A stretch of 64,000 bases of DNA from Anomaloglossus baeobatrachus (lineage: Eukaryota > Chordata > Amphibia > Anura > Aromobatidae). The stretch lies in the NCBI RefSeq assembly GCF_048569485.1, contig NC_134356.1, forward strand, positions 466,569,820 to 466,633,819. The letters are read 5' to 3'. Below are positions 49,543 through 59,690 of the stretch, piece by piece. The notes beneath the pieces were generated by a model, which worked only from the letters and a program-made list of their open reading frames with translations, searched no databases and was not told where the DNA came from. How positions within the stretch are numbered: the first letter of the stretch is position 1; each line of letters opens with the position of its first letter. The position numbers and the translations under genes were made by a program.

Positions 49543-51003
49543 TTATTCTAAAATGCCTCAGGCAAATGGCAGCGCTTAACCCTGAAAAAAACCTGCTGTA
49601 TTCTTGCAGCTTGGTTCTATTGGCAAAGACACCCCTTTACTTAGCCAGGTTTTAATAAGTTATATAAGGGATTTTATACAAAAAATCCACAAAGAACCAG
49701 CGCTAAATGGGTTTTTTTATATATATATTTATTAAAGAAAATATTGCTATCCTTGTTCCAAGGCAAGGTGTTTAATAGTACACAATACACTAAAAAAATT
49801 TATAAAACCACATATACCAAAAAAACACAAATTGAATAAATCAGAATTGAAAATAAAAAATAAAAATAAAAATAAAAATAAAAATAATAGTATAACACAG
49901 ATAAATCAAAATCCACACAAAGGGTTTTGGTATAGACCCGTTTCCTCAGAGGTGATCCGAAATTCACAATAATTAATATCTCACTCAGCTATCGTAATGC
50001 CCCGGCCGGTGGCATATACTTGATTTAGTAAAATATTGTGACTGATAGCATATAGGTGTACCACACCACCTCTGACTAATTTGCAAGCCTATTTTGCACA
50101 CATCAAGCTTTGCACAATCTGTTGTAAAAATCAAAACCCTCAATCCACAATGTGAGACCAGTGGGATTTGCCAGCAGATTTTGGTCTGCAGTAATATAGA
50201 CTTAATTCCCCCGTTAGATAAACTGAAGTCGTTGTCAATGCAGGATTAACTTGTTGAATTTTCCAAGCACCTACTTGGAAGCATGTGGTCGTGAACAATA
50301 CAGGTTGTGGGGAGGATGTCAGGTTACCACAACCCCCTTAGTTAGAGTCTCTAGACCACTATACGGTGCCACAACTAAGCGGTTCCGTATTGTCCCAGTT
50401 ACCCAGCAGCTAGGTGCAGCCGCTGGAAGCACCGATTATTTGCTGCAATTAGAATGTATGATCAGCGGTTTTACTCAACCTCTCCAGCGGGCAGTCCGAT
50501 CTGTGTCCAGTGTGGGCTGAATGTGTCCACACACCGAAGGAGTTTACTTGGCAAGCTGTCACTACACAGGTAAAGCAGACAGTGCAAGATTCCAATCCAG
50601 TCCACTTCCAATGTGAACAATGAATAGCCGTAGAGGGCACCACTGGAGAATGGTCGCAGGCAAAAATAACAGCGGTAACTTCTCAACCTTTTCAGCAGAC
50701 AGTCCGGACCGTGTCCTTTAGAGGCTGACTAGTGCCGTACAAGGGAGAGGTTGTTTGACAGAGTATCACCACACAGGTGGAGTAGGCAAAGCAGAGTCTT
50801 AATCCGACGCGCGTTTCGGGGGCGTGCACCGGCCCCCTTCCTCAAGGATGACTGGGCTATTGCCTAGAGCGCTATTTATGCGCATATTAAGTTACTTGCA
50901 ATTTACATAAAAGTAAATAGTATTTCAGTTCACATTTTAATCACTGTATATATCAATTTATAAAAAAGTTATTCATAATACCCATAGACCGGAGTACAAT
51001 GCA
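49543..51003 (-). repeat. Penelope-like terminal repeat A (3')
   Basis: This 1,461-bp block is nearly identical to 54919-56384 and, inverted, to the outer part of 56385-58820. It contains the hammerhead-like motif at 50795-50853. Confidence 0.95.
50795..50853 (-). ncRNA. hammerhead-ribozyme-like fold
   Basis: This is the minus-strand copy of the motif described at 57626-57684. Bases are the same by eye. It lies in the 3' terminal repeat. Confidence 0.55.
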
Positions 51004-51402
51004 ACATAGTATAATATAATATAACAACTTGTGCAAAGGTTTTTCTGGGCAATCCAGTATATAGCCCTACTTTTACCATCATATACTGGACAGAATATAT
51101 ACATGTGTACACTATTTTTCAGCAGTTCTATTTTAGATTTTAAAATTTTAAAATTTAAAAAAAATTTTTATTAATATTATAAGAGAACATCATAAATGGT
51201 ATAAATTTGCTATAATAAGTCTCTTATATTCAAAAACACTCTTAGACCAGTGAGACACTAATTTTGAGGTGTGTTACACATATACATATTTATCCATATC
51301 CATTACATCCATATATGGTTATATACTCTTTTTTTTTTTTTTTTTTGTATTAATACCAGTATCTTTAGTTCTTCTGCCTATTTATATATATAAAACTATA
51401 AA
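51004..51402 (-). other. 3' untranslated part of the Penelope-like element
   Basis: AT-rich DNA between ORF2 and the terminal repeat. It contains a 19-base T run near 51331-51346 on the + strand and no gene. Confidence 0.6.
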
Positions 51403-53610
51403 TTAATTAAAAGCAAACAGTTCAATGTCATTATTGAGTCCATATGGTTTCAAAGTATTCAATTCAAAAATCCATTGGCTCTCTGCCCGTGACATTTTTT
51501 TAATAAAATCGCCACCCCTCCAGTCCTTTGTTATTTTTTGCACACCCCATACTTCGGATCCCTTAAAAAACCCTCCATGTTTTAACGCATAATGTCTGGA
51601 TAGGGGGTGTTTAGTAGATTTATTTTTAACATTTCGAATGTGTTCACCCACCCTTTTCCATAGGGGTCTAATAGTTCTCCCAATGTATTTTTTCTGACAA
51701 GGACATTGAATGCAATATACAACTCCCTTTGATTGACATGTGATGAATTCTTTAATCATAATTTCTGACTGTCCATGTACAAAGGATTTTCGTGTGATAT
51801 TCTTTGTGTTTTTACACACTATACAACTTTTGCATGGAAAATAGCCTTTCAAGTCGAATAATCCTGTTTTTTTGGGTACTGTAAAATTACGTATAGTGGG
51901 TGCCACTAAATTGCCAATGTTGTTGGCCTTTCTATATATAAATTTTGGATTAGTGGGCAAAAATTCCCCTATTATTTTATCCTCTTTCAAGAGGTTCCAA
52001 TACTTTTTGACAATGTTTTTAAAAATTCTTACTTGTGCAGTGTATTGGAGAATTATGGGGATATTAAAATCATTGGATTTAGGAGAGATGGGTGCGACTT
52101 GTTTACTTTGAAGTAAATTTTTTCTTTCTATCAATTTCGTCTGTGCATACGCATCCTTCAGAAACTCCCCCCTATATCCTTTCTGGACAAATTTCTTTGT
52201 TAGTGCACCCGCTTCCATCTCAAAATCTTCTTGTTTACTACAGTTTCTGTATGCTCTGATATATTGGCTTTTTGGAACATTTAGGAGCCAACTTGGAAGA
52301 TGGCAACTCCTCAATGATATATAGCTATTTGTATCGGTAGGTTTATGGTAGGTTTTAGTTAAAATCTGACCATTTTCAATGAAAATATTTAGATCAAGAA
52401 AATTAATCATTGTGGCACTCACTGTATGGGTGAACTTAAGGTGATATTCATTTACGTTTAGACCTGCCAAGAACTCATGAAGTGACTGACCGTCACCTGA
52501 CCAAATAAAAAGAACATCATCAATGAAGCGACGCCAGAGGACCAGGTTCTCCCGAAGCACGCCCCCAGGGTATATGGTGTCTTCCTCCCACCTCCCCATA
52601 TAGAGGTTGGCGTAGCTTGGGGCGAACCTGGTCCCCATGGCTGTCCCCCACTTTTGCAAAAAGTATTGGACCCCATATCGAAAATAATTGTGATTTAATA
52701 TAAACAAAATACATTTCTCCAAGTAGTCAATCTGCATTTGGGGAAATAATCCGGACTTGATTAGAAAATATTTTGAGGCTTCACAGCCCTTTAGATGCTC
52801 AATAGAGGTATACAGTGAGGTGACATCAATGGACCCCAAAATATAATTTTGCTCCCATTTTACTTCTTGTAAGAGCTGCAACACTTGAGTGCTATCTTTC
52901 AAAAAAGCAGGTAATAGTGGAACGCATTTTTGAAGATGAATATCTATATACCTTGATAGGTTGGCTGTCAAACAGCCAATACCCGATATAATAGGGCGTC
53001 CTGGGGGGTTTTGCATTGTCTTGTGAATTTTAGGTACGTGGTAGAAGACAGCTAGTCTGGGGGTCTGGTTCCTAATGTAAGATGCTTCATTTTTGTTTAA
53101 AATTCCCTTGTCAAGACCTCTCCTGACTAGGGAATTAAGTTCCTCTATATAGGTATTTGTAGGGTCAGAGGACAACATAGCATACGTTGACCTATCTCCT
53201 AATAGGCGAGCTGATTCTTTCTCATAGTCACCCATGTCCATCACGACTATGCCCCCTCCCTTATCTGCCGGGCGTATTATTATATTCCCATTTTTTTGCA
53301 AGTTTTTTATTGCTGTTATTTCCCCCATTGTTAAGTTGTTCTTCCGATTTCCACATTGCGTTGGGTTTTTCAACCGTCTAATGTCGTTCACTACACATTT
53401 TTGAAAAGTGAAAAAGGAGTCCGAATATTCATTTATTGGGTGAAAGTTAGACTGACATTTAAGGTCAGTAGTTTGATTAGTTACATTAGTCGAGTCCGTC
53501 GGGTTCGTCATATTTTTAACCACAGGGTTTTTCAAAAAATGTTTTTTTAGGGCCAGTTTTCTCATGAATTGTTTCACCCCAATGAAAGCTTGGAACCTGT
53601 TAAGGCCCAC
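51403..53610 (-). CDS. Penelope-like ORF2: reverse transcriptase with GIY-YIG endonuclease
   Basis: The protein copies RNA into DNA at a nick made by its own endonuclease. The open frame gives 735 residues. Reverse-transcriptase blocks: RPADKGGGIVVMD (113-125), GRPIISGIG (204-212), motif A SIDVTSLYTSI (260-270), motif B GTAMGTRFAPSYANL (322-336) and motif C RFIDDVLFIW (361-370, catalytic Asp pair). A Cys-rich CKSCIVCKN precedes a GIY-YIG domain (about 630-715) with VVYCIQCPC, KKYIGRT, Arg in LWKRVGEH and a late Glu. The 53610 start is GTG. The frame is in fact open further upstream to about 53840 without an ATG, and reads NETSLLQKGLKFAPSV, which fits the family. Length and motifs are complete, so it may be functional. 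Confidence 0.93.
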   Translation of the reverse strand: MGLNRFQAFIGVKQFMRKLALKKHFLKNPVVKNMTNPTDSTNVTNQTTDLKCQSNFHPINEYSDSFFTFQKCVVNDIRRLKNPTQCGNRKNNLTMGEITAIKNLQKNGNIIIRPADKGGGIVVMDMGDYEKESARLLGDRSTYAMLSSDPTNTYIEELNSLVRRGLDKGILNKNEASYIRNQTPRLAVFYHVPKIHKTMQNPPGRPIISGIGCLTANLSRYIDIHLQKCVPLLPAFLKDSTQVLQLLQEVKWEQNYILGSIDVTSLYTSIEHLKGCEASKYFLIKSGLFPQMQIDYLEKCILFILNHNYFRYGVQYFLQKWGTAMGTRFAPSYANLYMGRWEEDTIYPGGVLRENLVLWRRFIDDVLFIWSGDGQSLHEFLAGLNVNEYHLKFTHTVSATMINFLDLNIFIENGQILTKTYHKPTDTNSYISLRSCHLPSWLLNVPKSQYIRAYRNCSKQEDFEMEAGALTKKFVQKGYRGEFLKDAYAQTKLIERKNLLQSKQVAPISPKSNDFNIPIILQYTAQVRIFKNIVKKYWNLLKEDKIIGEFLPTNPKFIYRKANNIGNLVAPTIRNFTVPKKTGLFDLKGYFPCKSCIVCKNTKNITRKSFVHGQSEIMIKEFITCQSKGVVYCIQCPCQKKYIGRTIRPLWKRVGEHIRNVKNKSTKHPLSRHYALKHGGFFKGSEVWGVQKITKDWRGGDFIKKMSRAESQWIFELNTLKPYGLNNDIELFAFN

Positions 53611-53723
53611 AGAGGGTGCAAATTTTAGCCCTTTTTGTAATAAAGAAGTTTCATTAATGGTTAATTGATGATGACTGAGATTAAAGATTTTTTGTGATTG
53701 TTGATTCTCTTCTAGTTGACTAT

Positions 53724-54827
53724 TTATTTTCTTTTTGGTGCGTTTCCCTCCCCTACACCCTCTTTTGTATTCCTTTTTCCTACCCTGAAAAAATCCAGGG
53801 TGGTAGTATTCCGTGTTGATTTGGGGCGTCCAGGATTAATACTGACATATCTCCTATTAAGTCTCTGGGGTCGAGATTGTGTAGGTTTAATTCTTGAGTT
53901 GACAGGCGTATTATTATTGTTAGTTTCTGGCAAAATAGACCTGCCTCTTAAAGACGTGGAGGGTTCATTCATACTACTCCCAGGGTCTATAGGTACTTCC
54001 AAAATGGGAGTATCGTTTGAACTTCTACCACCTATTGCTTGTTCATGCAAACCAGTGTTTGTTTGGGGGGTGTTTGCCAAATTCGGTGTACTGGCAGAAT
54101 CTAATAACAAATTTTGGGTTAGTTGTTCCATGGAAGTTTCATATACGGAAAAAACTTCTTCCTCTTCCATGGATCCTGCATCAGGGGTGCATTCAATTTG
54201 ATCTATGATTTCAAATTGGTTAAGTTCTAATGGATCCCTTCCATCATATCTACTTGATTTATCCAAATAAGTCTGGGGCATGGTGGAACTTCTCCTACCC
54301 GATAAAGCGGATAAGCCCAAGTCTCTCCCATATTTTCTTTCTTTTTTCTCAATAATTTCTTTTTCTTTATTTTGTATCCGTTTTAATATATTTTTAGACA
54401 GATTGGATATTTCGTAATTATTTTTATGGGGTTTTATTTCATCAAATAGTTGAAGAATTCGACTTTTATTTAGTATGAGTTGTTTTTTTCTTTTATCAAT
54501 AATGAATTGAACTGCCTGTCTAGAAAAATCTTTAAAAAGTTCATCCCATTCTAAAAGGGTTTGGCGATCTCCTATATCTCCTGATAGGGCTTTACTAACC
54601 AGTAATCCTTTAGGTATAATATCGGCTTCCAGATACCTTTCAAGAGTAGCTACTTCCCATAAATCTCTCATCTCTTTTAAAAGTAATTGTTCTAACTCCC
54701 TAAGTTTCTTTTTAATTATAGATATATCCGGACCATTAACAGTGTTTGATTGTGGCTTTTCCGCATAACCAAAAAACCTTTGCACTTTAAAAATCCTATC
54801 TTTGCGGTTTTCCCACAAATCCCCCAT
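53724..54827 (-). CDS. Penelope-like ORF1, unknown function
   Basis: This 367-residue frame begins MGDLWENRKDRIFKVQRFF. It precedes ORF2 and overlaps ORF2's open frame by about 115 bases in another frame. The N-terminal half is rich in charged helices (KKKLRELEQLLLKEMRDLW, KNILKRIQNKEKEIIEKKE) that could form coiled coils. The C-terminal half is low complexity and ends in a basic tail (GKRNTKEGVGEGNAPKRK). No catalytic motif is seen. ORF1 products of retroelements often bind RNA, but that role is only a guess here. The frame is intact. Confidence 0.8.
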   Translation of the reverse strand: MGDLWENRKDRIFKVQRFFGYAEKPQSNTVNGPDISIIKKKLRELEQLLLKEMRDLWEVATLERYLEADIIPKGLLVSKALSGDIGDRQTLLEWDELFKDFSRQAVQFIIDKRKKQLILNKSRILQLFDEIKPHKNNYEISNLSKNILKRIQNKEKEIIEKKERKYGRDLGLSALSGRRSSTMPQTYLDKSSRYDGRDPLELNQFEIIDQIECTPDAGSMEEEEVFSVYETSMEQLTQNLLLDSASTPNLANTPQTNTGLHEQAIGGRSSNDTPILEVPIDPGSSMNEPSTSLRGRSILPETNNNNTPVNSRIKPTQSRPQRLNRRYVSINPGRPKSTRNTTTLDFFRVGKRNTKEGVGEGNAPKRK

Positions 54828-54918
54828 TTTGACCTACGCGGGAGTATATATAACAAAGCCTGGACAAGGATAGCACGTGTTGTGGGTTAGCAGCTAGCCA
54901 CAAGGGGTTAATAAGATA

Positions 54919-56384
54919 TATTCTAAAATGCCTCAGGCAAATGGCAGCGCTTAACCCTGAAAAAAACCTGCTGTATTCTTGCAGCTTGGTTCTATTGGCA
55001 AAGACACCCCTTTACTTAGCCAGGTTTTAATAAGTTATATAAGGGATTTTATACAAAAAATCCACAAAGAACCAGCGCTAAATGGGTTTTTTTATATATA
55101 TATTTATTAAAGAAAATATTGCTATCCTTGTTCCAAGGCAAGGTGTTTAATAGTACACAATACACTAAAAAAATTTATAAAACCACATATACCAAAAAAA
55201 CACAAATTGAATAAATCAGAATTGAAAATAAAAAATAAAAATAAAAATAAAAATAAAAATCAAAATAATAGTATAACACAGATAAATCAAAATCCACACA
55301 AAGGGTTTTGGTATAGACCCGTTTCCTCAGAGGTGATCCGAAATTCACAATAATTAATATCTCACTCAGCTATCGTAATGCCCCGGCCGGTGGCATATAC
55401 TTGATTTAGTAAAATATTGTGACTGATAGCATATAGGTGTACCACACCACCTCTGACTAATTTGCAAGCCTATTTTGCACACATCAAGCTTTGCACAATC
55501 TGTTGTAAAAATCAAAACCCTCAATCCACAATGTGAGACCAGTGGGATTTGCCAGCAGATTTTGGTCTGCAGTAATATAGACTTAATTCCCCCGTTAGAT
55601 AAACTGAAGTCGTTGTCAATGCAGGATTAACTTGTTGAATTTTCCAAGCACCTACTTGGAAGCATGTGGTCGTGAACAATACAGGTTGTGGGGAGGATGT
55701 CAGGTTACCACAACCCCCTTAGTTAGAGTCTCTAGACCACTATACGGTGCCACAACTAAGCGGTTCCGTATTGTCCCAGTTACCCAGCAGCTAGGTGCAG
55801 CCGCTGGAAGCACCGATTATTTGCTGCAATTAGAATGTATGATCAGCGGTTTTACTCAACCTCTCCAGCGGGCAGTCCGATCTGTGTCCAGTGTGGGCTG
55901 AATGTGTCCACACACCGAAGGAGTTTACTTGGCAAGCTGTCACTACACAGGTAAAGCAGACAGTGCAAGATTCCAATCCAGTCCACTTCCAATGTGAACA
56001 ATGAATAGCCGTAGAGGGCACCACTGGAGAATGGTCGCAGGCAAAAATAACAGCGGTAACTTCTCAACCTTTTCAGCAGACAGTCCGGACCGTGTCCTTT
56101 AGAGGCTGACTAGTGCCGTACAAGGGAGAGGTTGTTTGACAGAGTATCACCACACAGGTGGAGTAGGCAAAGCAGAGTCTTAATCCGACGCGCGTTTCGG
56201 GGGCGTGCACCGGCCCCCTTCCTCAAGGATGACTGGGCTATTGCCTAGAGCGCTATTTATGCGCATATTAAGTTACTTGCAATTTACATAAAAGTAAATA
56301 GTATTTCAGTTCACATTTTAATCACTGTATATATCAATTTATAAAAAAGTTATTCATAATACCCATAGACCGGAGTACAATGCA
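54919..56384 (-). repeat. Penelope-like terminal repeat B (5')
   Basis: This is the direct copy of 49543-51003. It differs mainly by a 5-6-bp unit in an AAAAAT run near 55250. It lies upstream of ORF1 and should contain the promoter. A hammerhead-like motif lies at 56176-56234. Confidence 0.95.
56176..56234 (-). ncRNA. hammerhead-ribozyme-like fold
   Basis: Same motif as at 57626-57684, on the minus strand, in the 5' terminal repeat. Confidence 0.55.
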
Positions 56385-58820
56385 CACCCATCTCTCCTAA
56401 ATCCAATGATTTTAATATCCCCATAATTCTCCAATACACTGCACAAGTAAGAATTTTTAAAAACATTGTCAAAAAGTATTGGAACCTCTTGAAAGAGGAT
56501 AAAATAATAGGGGAATTTTTGCCCACTAATCCAAAATTTATATATAGAAAGGCCAACAACATTGGCAATTTAGTGGCACCCACTATACGTAATTTTACAG
56601 TACCCAAAAAAACAGGATTATTCGACTTGAAAGGCTATTTTCCATGCAAAAGTTGTATAGTGTGTAAAAACACAAAGAATATCACACGAAAATCCTTTGT
56701 ACATGGACAGTCAGAAATTATGATTAAAGAATTCATCACATGTCAATCAAAGGGAGTTGTATATTGCATTCAATGTCCTTGTCAGAAAAAATACATTGGG
56801 AGAACTATTAGACCCCTATGGAAAAGGGTGGGTGAACACATTCGAAATGTTAAAAATAAATCTACTAAACACCCCCTATCCAGACATTATGCGTTAAAAC
56901 ATGGAGGGTTTTTTAAGGGATCCGAAGTATGGGGTGTGCAAAAAATAACAAAGGACTGGAGGGGTGGCGATTTTATTAAAAAAATGTCACGGGCAGAGAG
57001 CCAATGGATTTTTGAATTGAATACTTTGAAACCATATGGACTCAATAATGACATTGAACTGTTTGCTTTTAATTAATTTATAGTTTTATATATATAAATA
57101 GGCAGAAGAACTAAAGATACTGGTATTAATACAAAAAAAAAAAAAAAAAAGAGTATATAACCATATATGGATGTAATGGATATGGATAAATATGTATATG
57201 TGTAACACACCTCAAAATTAGTGTCTCACTGGTCTAAGAGTGTTTTTGAATATAAGAGACTTATTATAGCAAATTTATACCATTTATGATGTTCTCTTAT
57301 AATATTAATAAAAAAATTTTTTAAATTTTAAAATTTTAAAATCTAAAATAGAACTGCTGAAAAATAGTGTACACATGTATATATTCTGTCCAGTATATGA
57401 TGGTAAAAGTAGGGCTATATACTGGATTGCCCAGAAAAACCTTTGCACAAGTTGTTATATTATATTATACTATGTTGCATTGTACTCCGGTCTATGGGTA
57501 TTATGAATAACTTTTTTATAAATTGATATATACAGTGATTAAAATGTGAACTGAAATACTATTTACTTTTATGTAAATTGCAAGTAACTTAATATGCGCA
57601 TAAATAGCGCTCTAGGCAATAGCCCAGTCATCCTTGAGGAAGGGGGCCGGTGCACGCCCCCGAAACGCGCGTCGGATTAAGACTCTGCTTTGCCTACTCC
57701 ACCTGTGTGGTGATACTCTGTCAAACAACCTCTCCCTTGTACGGCACTAGTCAGCCTCTAAAGGACACGGTCCGGACTGTCTGCTGAAAAGGTTGAGAAG
57801 TTACCGCTGTTATTTTTGCCTGCGACCATTCTCCAGTGGTGCCCTCTACGGCTATTCATTGTTCACATTGGAAGTGGACTGGATTGGAATCTTGCACTGT
57901 CTGCTTTACCTGTGTAGTGACAGCTTGCCAAGTAAACTCCTTCGGTGTGTGGACACATTCAGCCCACACTGGACACAGATCGGACTGCCCGCTGGAGAGG
58001 TTGAGTAAAACCGCTGATCATACATTCTAATTGCAGCAAATAATCGGTGCTTCCAGCGGCTGCACCTAGCTGCTGGGTAACTGGGACAATACGGAACCGC
58101 TTAGTTGTGGCACCGTATAGTGGTCTAGAGACTCTTACTAAGGGGGTTGTGGTAACCTGACATCCTCCCCACAACCTGTATTGTTCACGACCACATGCTT
58201 CCAAGTAGGTGCTTGGAAAATTCAACAAGTTAATCCTGCATTGACAACGACTTCAGTTTATCTAACGGGGGAATTAAGTCTATATTACTGCAGACCAAAA
58301 TCTGCTGGCAAATCCCACTGGTCTCACATTGTGGATTGAGGGTTTTGATTTTTACAACAGATTGTGCAAAGCTTGATGTGTGCAAAATAGGCTTGCAAAT
58401 TAGTCAGAGGTGGTGTGGTACACCTATATGCTATCAGTCACAATATTTTACTAAATCAGGTATATGCCACCGGCCGGGGCATTACGATAGCTGAGTGAGA
58501 TATTAATTATTGTGAATTTCGGATCACCTCTGAGGAAACGGGTCTATACCAAAACCCTTTGTGTGGATTTTGATTTATCTGTGTTATACTATTATTTTGA
58601 TTTTTATTTTTATTTTTATTTTTTATTTTCAATTCTGATTTATTCAATTTGTGTTTTTTTTGGTATATGTGGTTTTATAAATTTTTTTAGTGTATTGTGT
58701 ACTATTAAACACCTTGCCTTGGAACAAGGATAGCAATATTTTCTTTAATAAATATATATATAAAAAAACCCATTTAGCGCTGGTTCTTTGTGGATTTTTT
58801 GTATAAAATCCCTTATATAA
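56385..58820 (+). mobile_element. inverted 5'-truncated copy of the Penelope-like element
   Basis: This segment is the reverse complement of about 49660-52095. It holds the last 195 codons of ORF2 (56489-57076), including the whole GIY-YIG domain, plus the 3' region and most of the terminal repeat. It abuts terminal repeat B head to head. It arose in the same insertion, since a single duplication encloses everything. Confidence 0.93.
57626..57684 (+). ncRNA. hammerhead-ribozyme-like fold
   Basis: Stem I: AGTCATCC (57626-57633) pairs with GGATTAAGACT (57674-57684), with TAA bulged. The core TTGAGGA (57634-57640) is one change from the canonical CTGANGA. Stem II is GGGGGC with GCCCCC around CGGTGCAC. 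GAAA follows at 57662-57665. A short stem III ACGC/GCGT ends in GTC, with cleavage expected after C57673. Hammerheads are known in the terminal repeats of Penelope-like elements. The C-to-T change in the core may lower activity. Confidence 0.55.
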
Positions 58821-59690
58821 ATTTTTGAGTTGGAGGCGGCAGGAGGTGAAAAGGGCTTGGATGTGTGGCTTGAAAGAGAGATCAGAGTCTAGGATTACTC
58901 CCAGGCAGTGAGCGAGCAGCCATTGACATTGATGGATATGTCAGGTGGGGGAGTTGAGTGAGGAGGAGGAAAGACAATGAATTCTGTTTTGTCCATGTTC
59001 AGTTTTAGGAATCAAGCAGAGAAAAAGGATGAAATAGCAGACAGACATTGTGGGATTCTGGTTAGTAGGGAGGTGATGTCAGGTCCAGAGAGGTAGATCT
59101 GCGTATCATCAGCATAGAGATGATACTGAAAGCCGTGGGACTCTATGAGCTGTCCCAGGCCGAAGGTGTAAATGGAGAACAGCAGGGGTCCAAGAACTGA
59201 ACCTTGGTGGACCCCGACAGATAGGGGGCGAGATGAGGAAGTGGTGTGAGAGTGGGAGACGTTGAAAGTTCGGTTGGATAAGTATGAGGAGATCCAAGAT
59301 AGCGCCAAGTCTGTGATGCCCAGAGGTGAGAGAGTTTGTAATAGAAGGGAGTGGTCTACTGTGTCAAAGGCAGAGGACAGGTCCAGGAGGAGGAGGACAG
59401 AGTAGTGTCGCTTGGCTTTTGCAGTTAGTAGGTCGTTAGCGACTTTAGTCAGGGCAGTTTCAGTAGAATGATGGGGTCGGAAACCAGATTGTAACCAATC
59501 AAAGAGAGAGCAGGAAGAGAGGTATGAGGACAGTTTAAGATGGACATAGTTTTGAGGCATAGGGGAGAAGTGATATGGGGCGATAGTTTGACACAGAGGA
59601 TGGGTCAAGGGAGGACTTTTTGAGGATGGGTGTGATTGAGGCATGTTTAAAGCATGAAGGGAATACACCAGTACGATCTGTGTCACATGG

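Larger units (their letters stand above)
49542..58820 (-). mobile_element. Penelope-like element with terminal repeats and inverted partial copy
   Basis: The 9,279-bp insertion is flanked by a perfect 14-bp duplication ATTTTTGAGTTGGA (49528-49541 and 58821-58834). On the minus strand the order is an inverted 5'-truncated copy (58820-56385), a terminal repeat (56384-54919), ORF1, ORF2 and a second terminal repeat (51003-49543). Direct pseudo-LTRs plus an inverted partial copy at one end are a recognised layout of Penelope-like elements. The copies differ by only a few bases by eye, so the insertion is young. Confidence 0.93.
48757..59690 (-). mobile_element. L2 LINE split by the Penelope-like element
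   Basis: Two pieces (48757-49541 and 58835-59690) form one 5'-truncated L2 on the minus strand. The 3' end carries an (ATT)n tail. The inner piece encodes reverse transcriptase (about 59560-59012) with [36 protein letters not shown] (motif A, Asp), [17 protein letters not shown] (motif B) and [14 protein letters not shown] (motif C, ADD). It is partial and no longer complete. Confidence 0.92.

Noticed and set aside
49856-49890. AAAAAT-type microsatellite as an independent feature
   Set aside because: It is part of the Penelope-like terminal repeat and varies by one unit between copies.
57793-58228. Small frames repeated three times in the Penelope-like terminal repeats (also near 50251 and 55632)
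   Set aside because: They recur only because the terminal repeat recurs. No domain, and the hammerhead-like fold and promoter role explain the region better.
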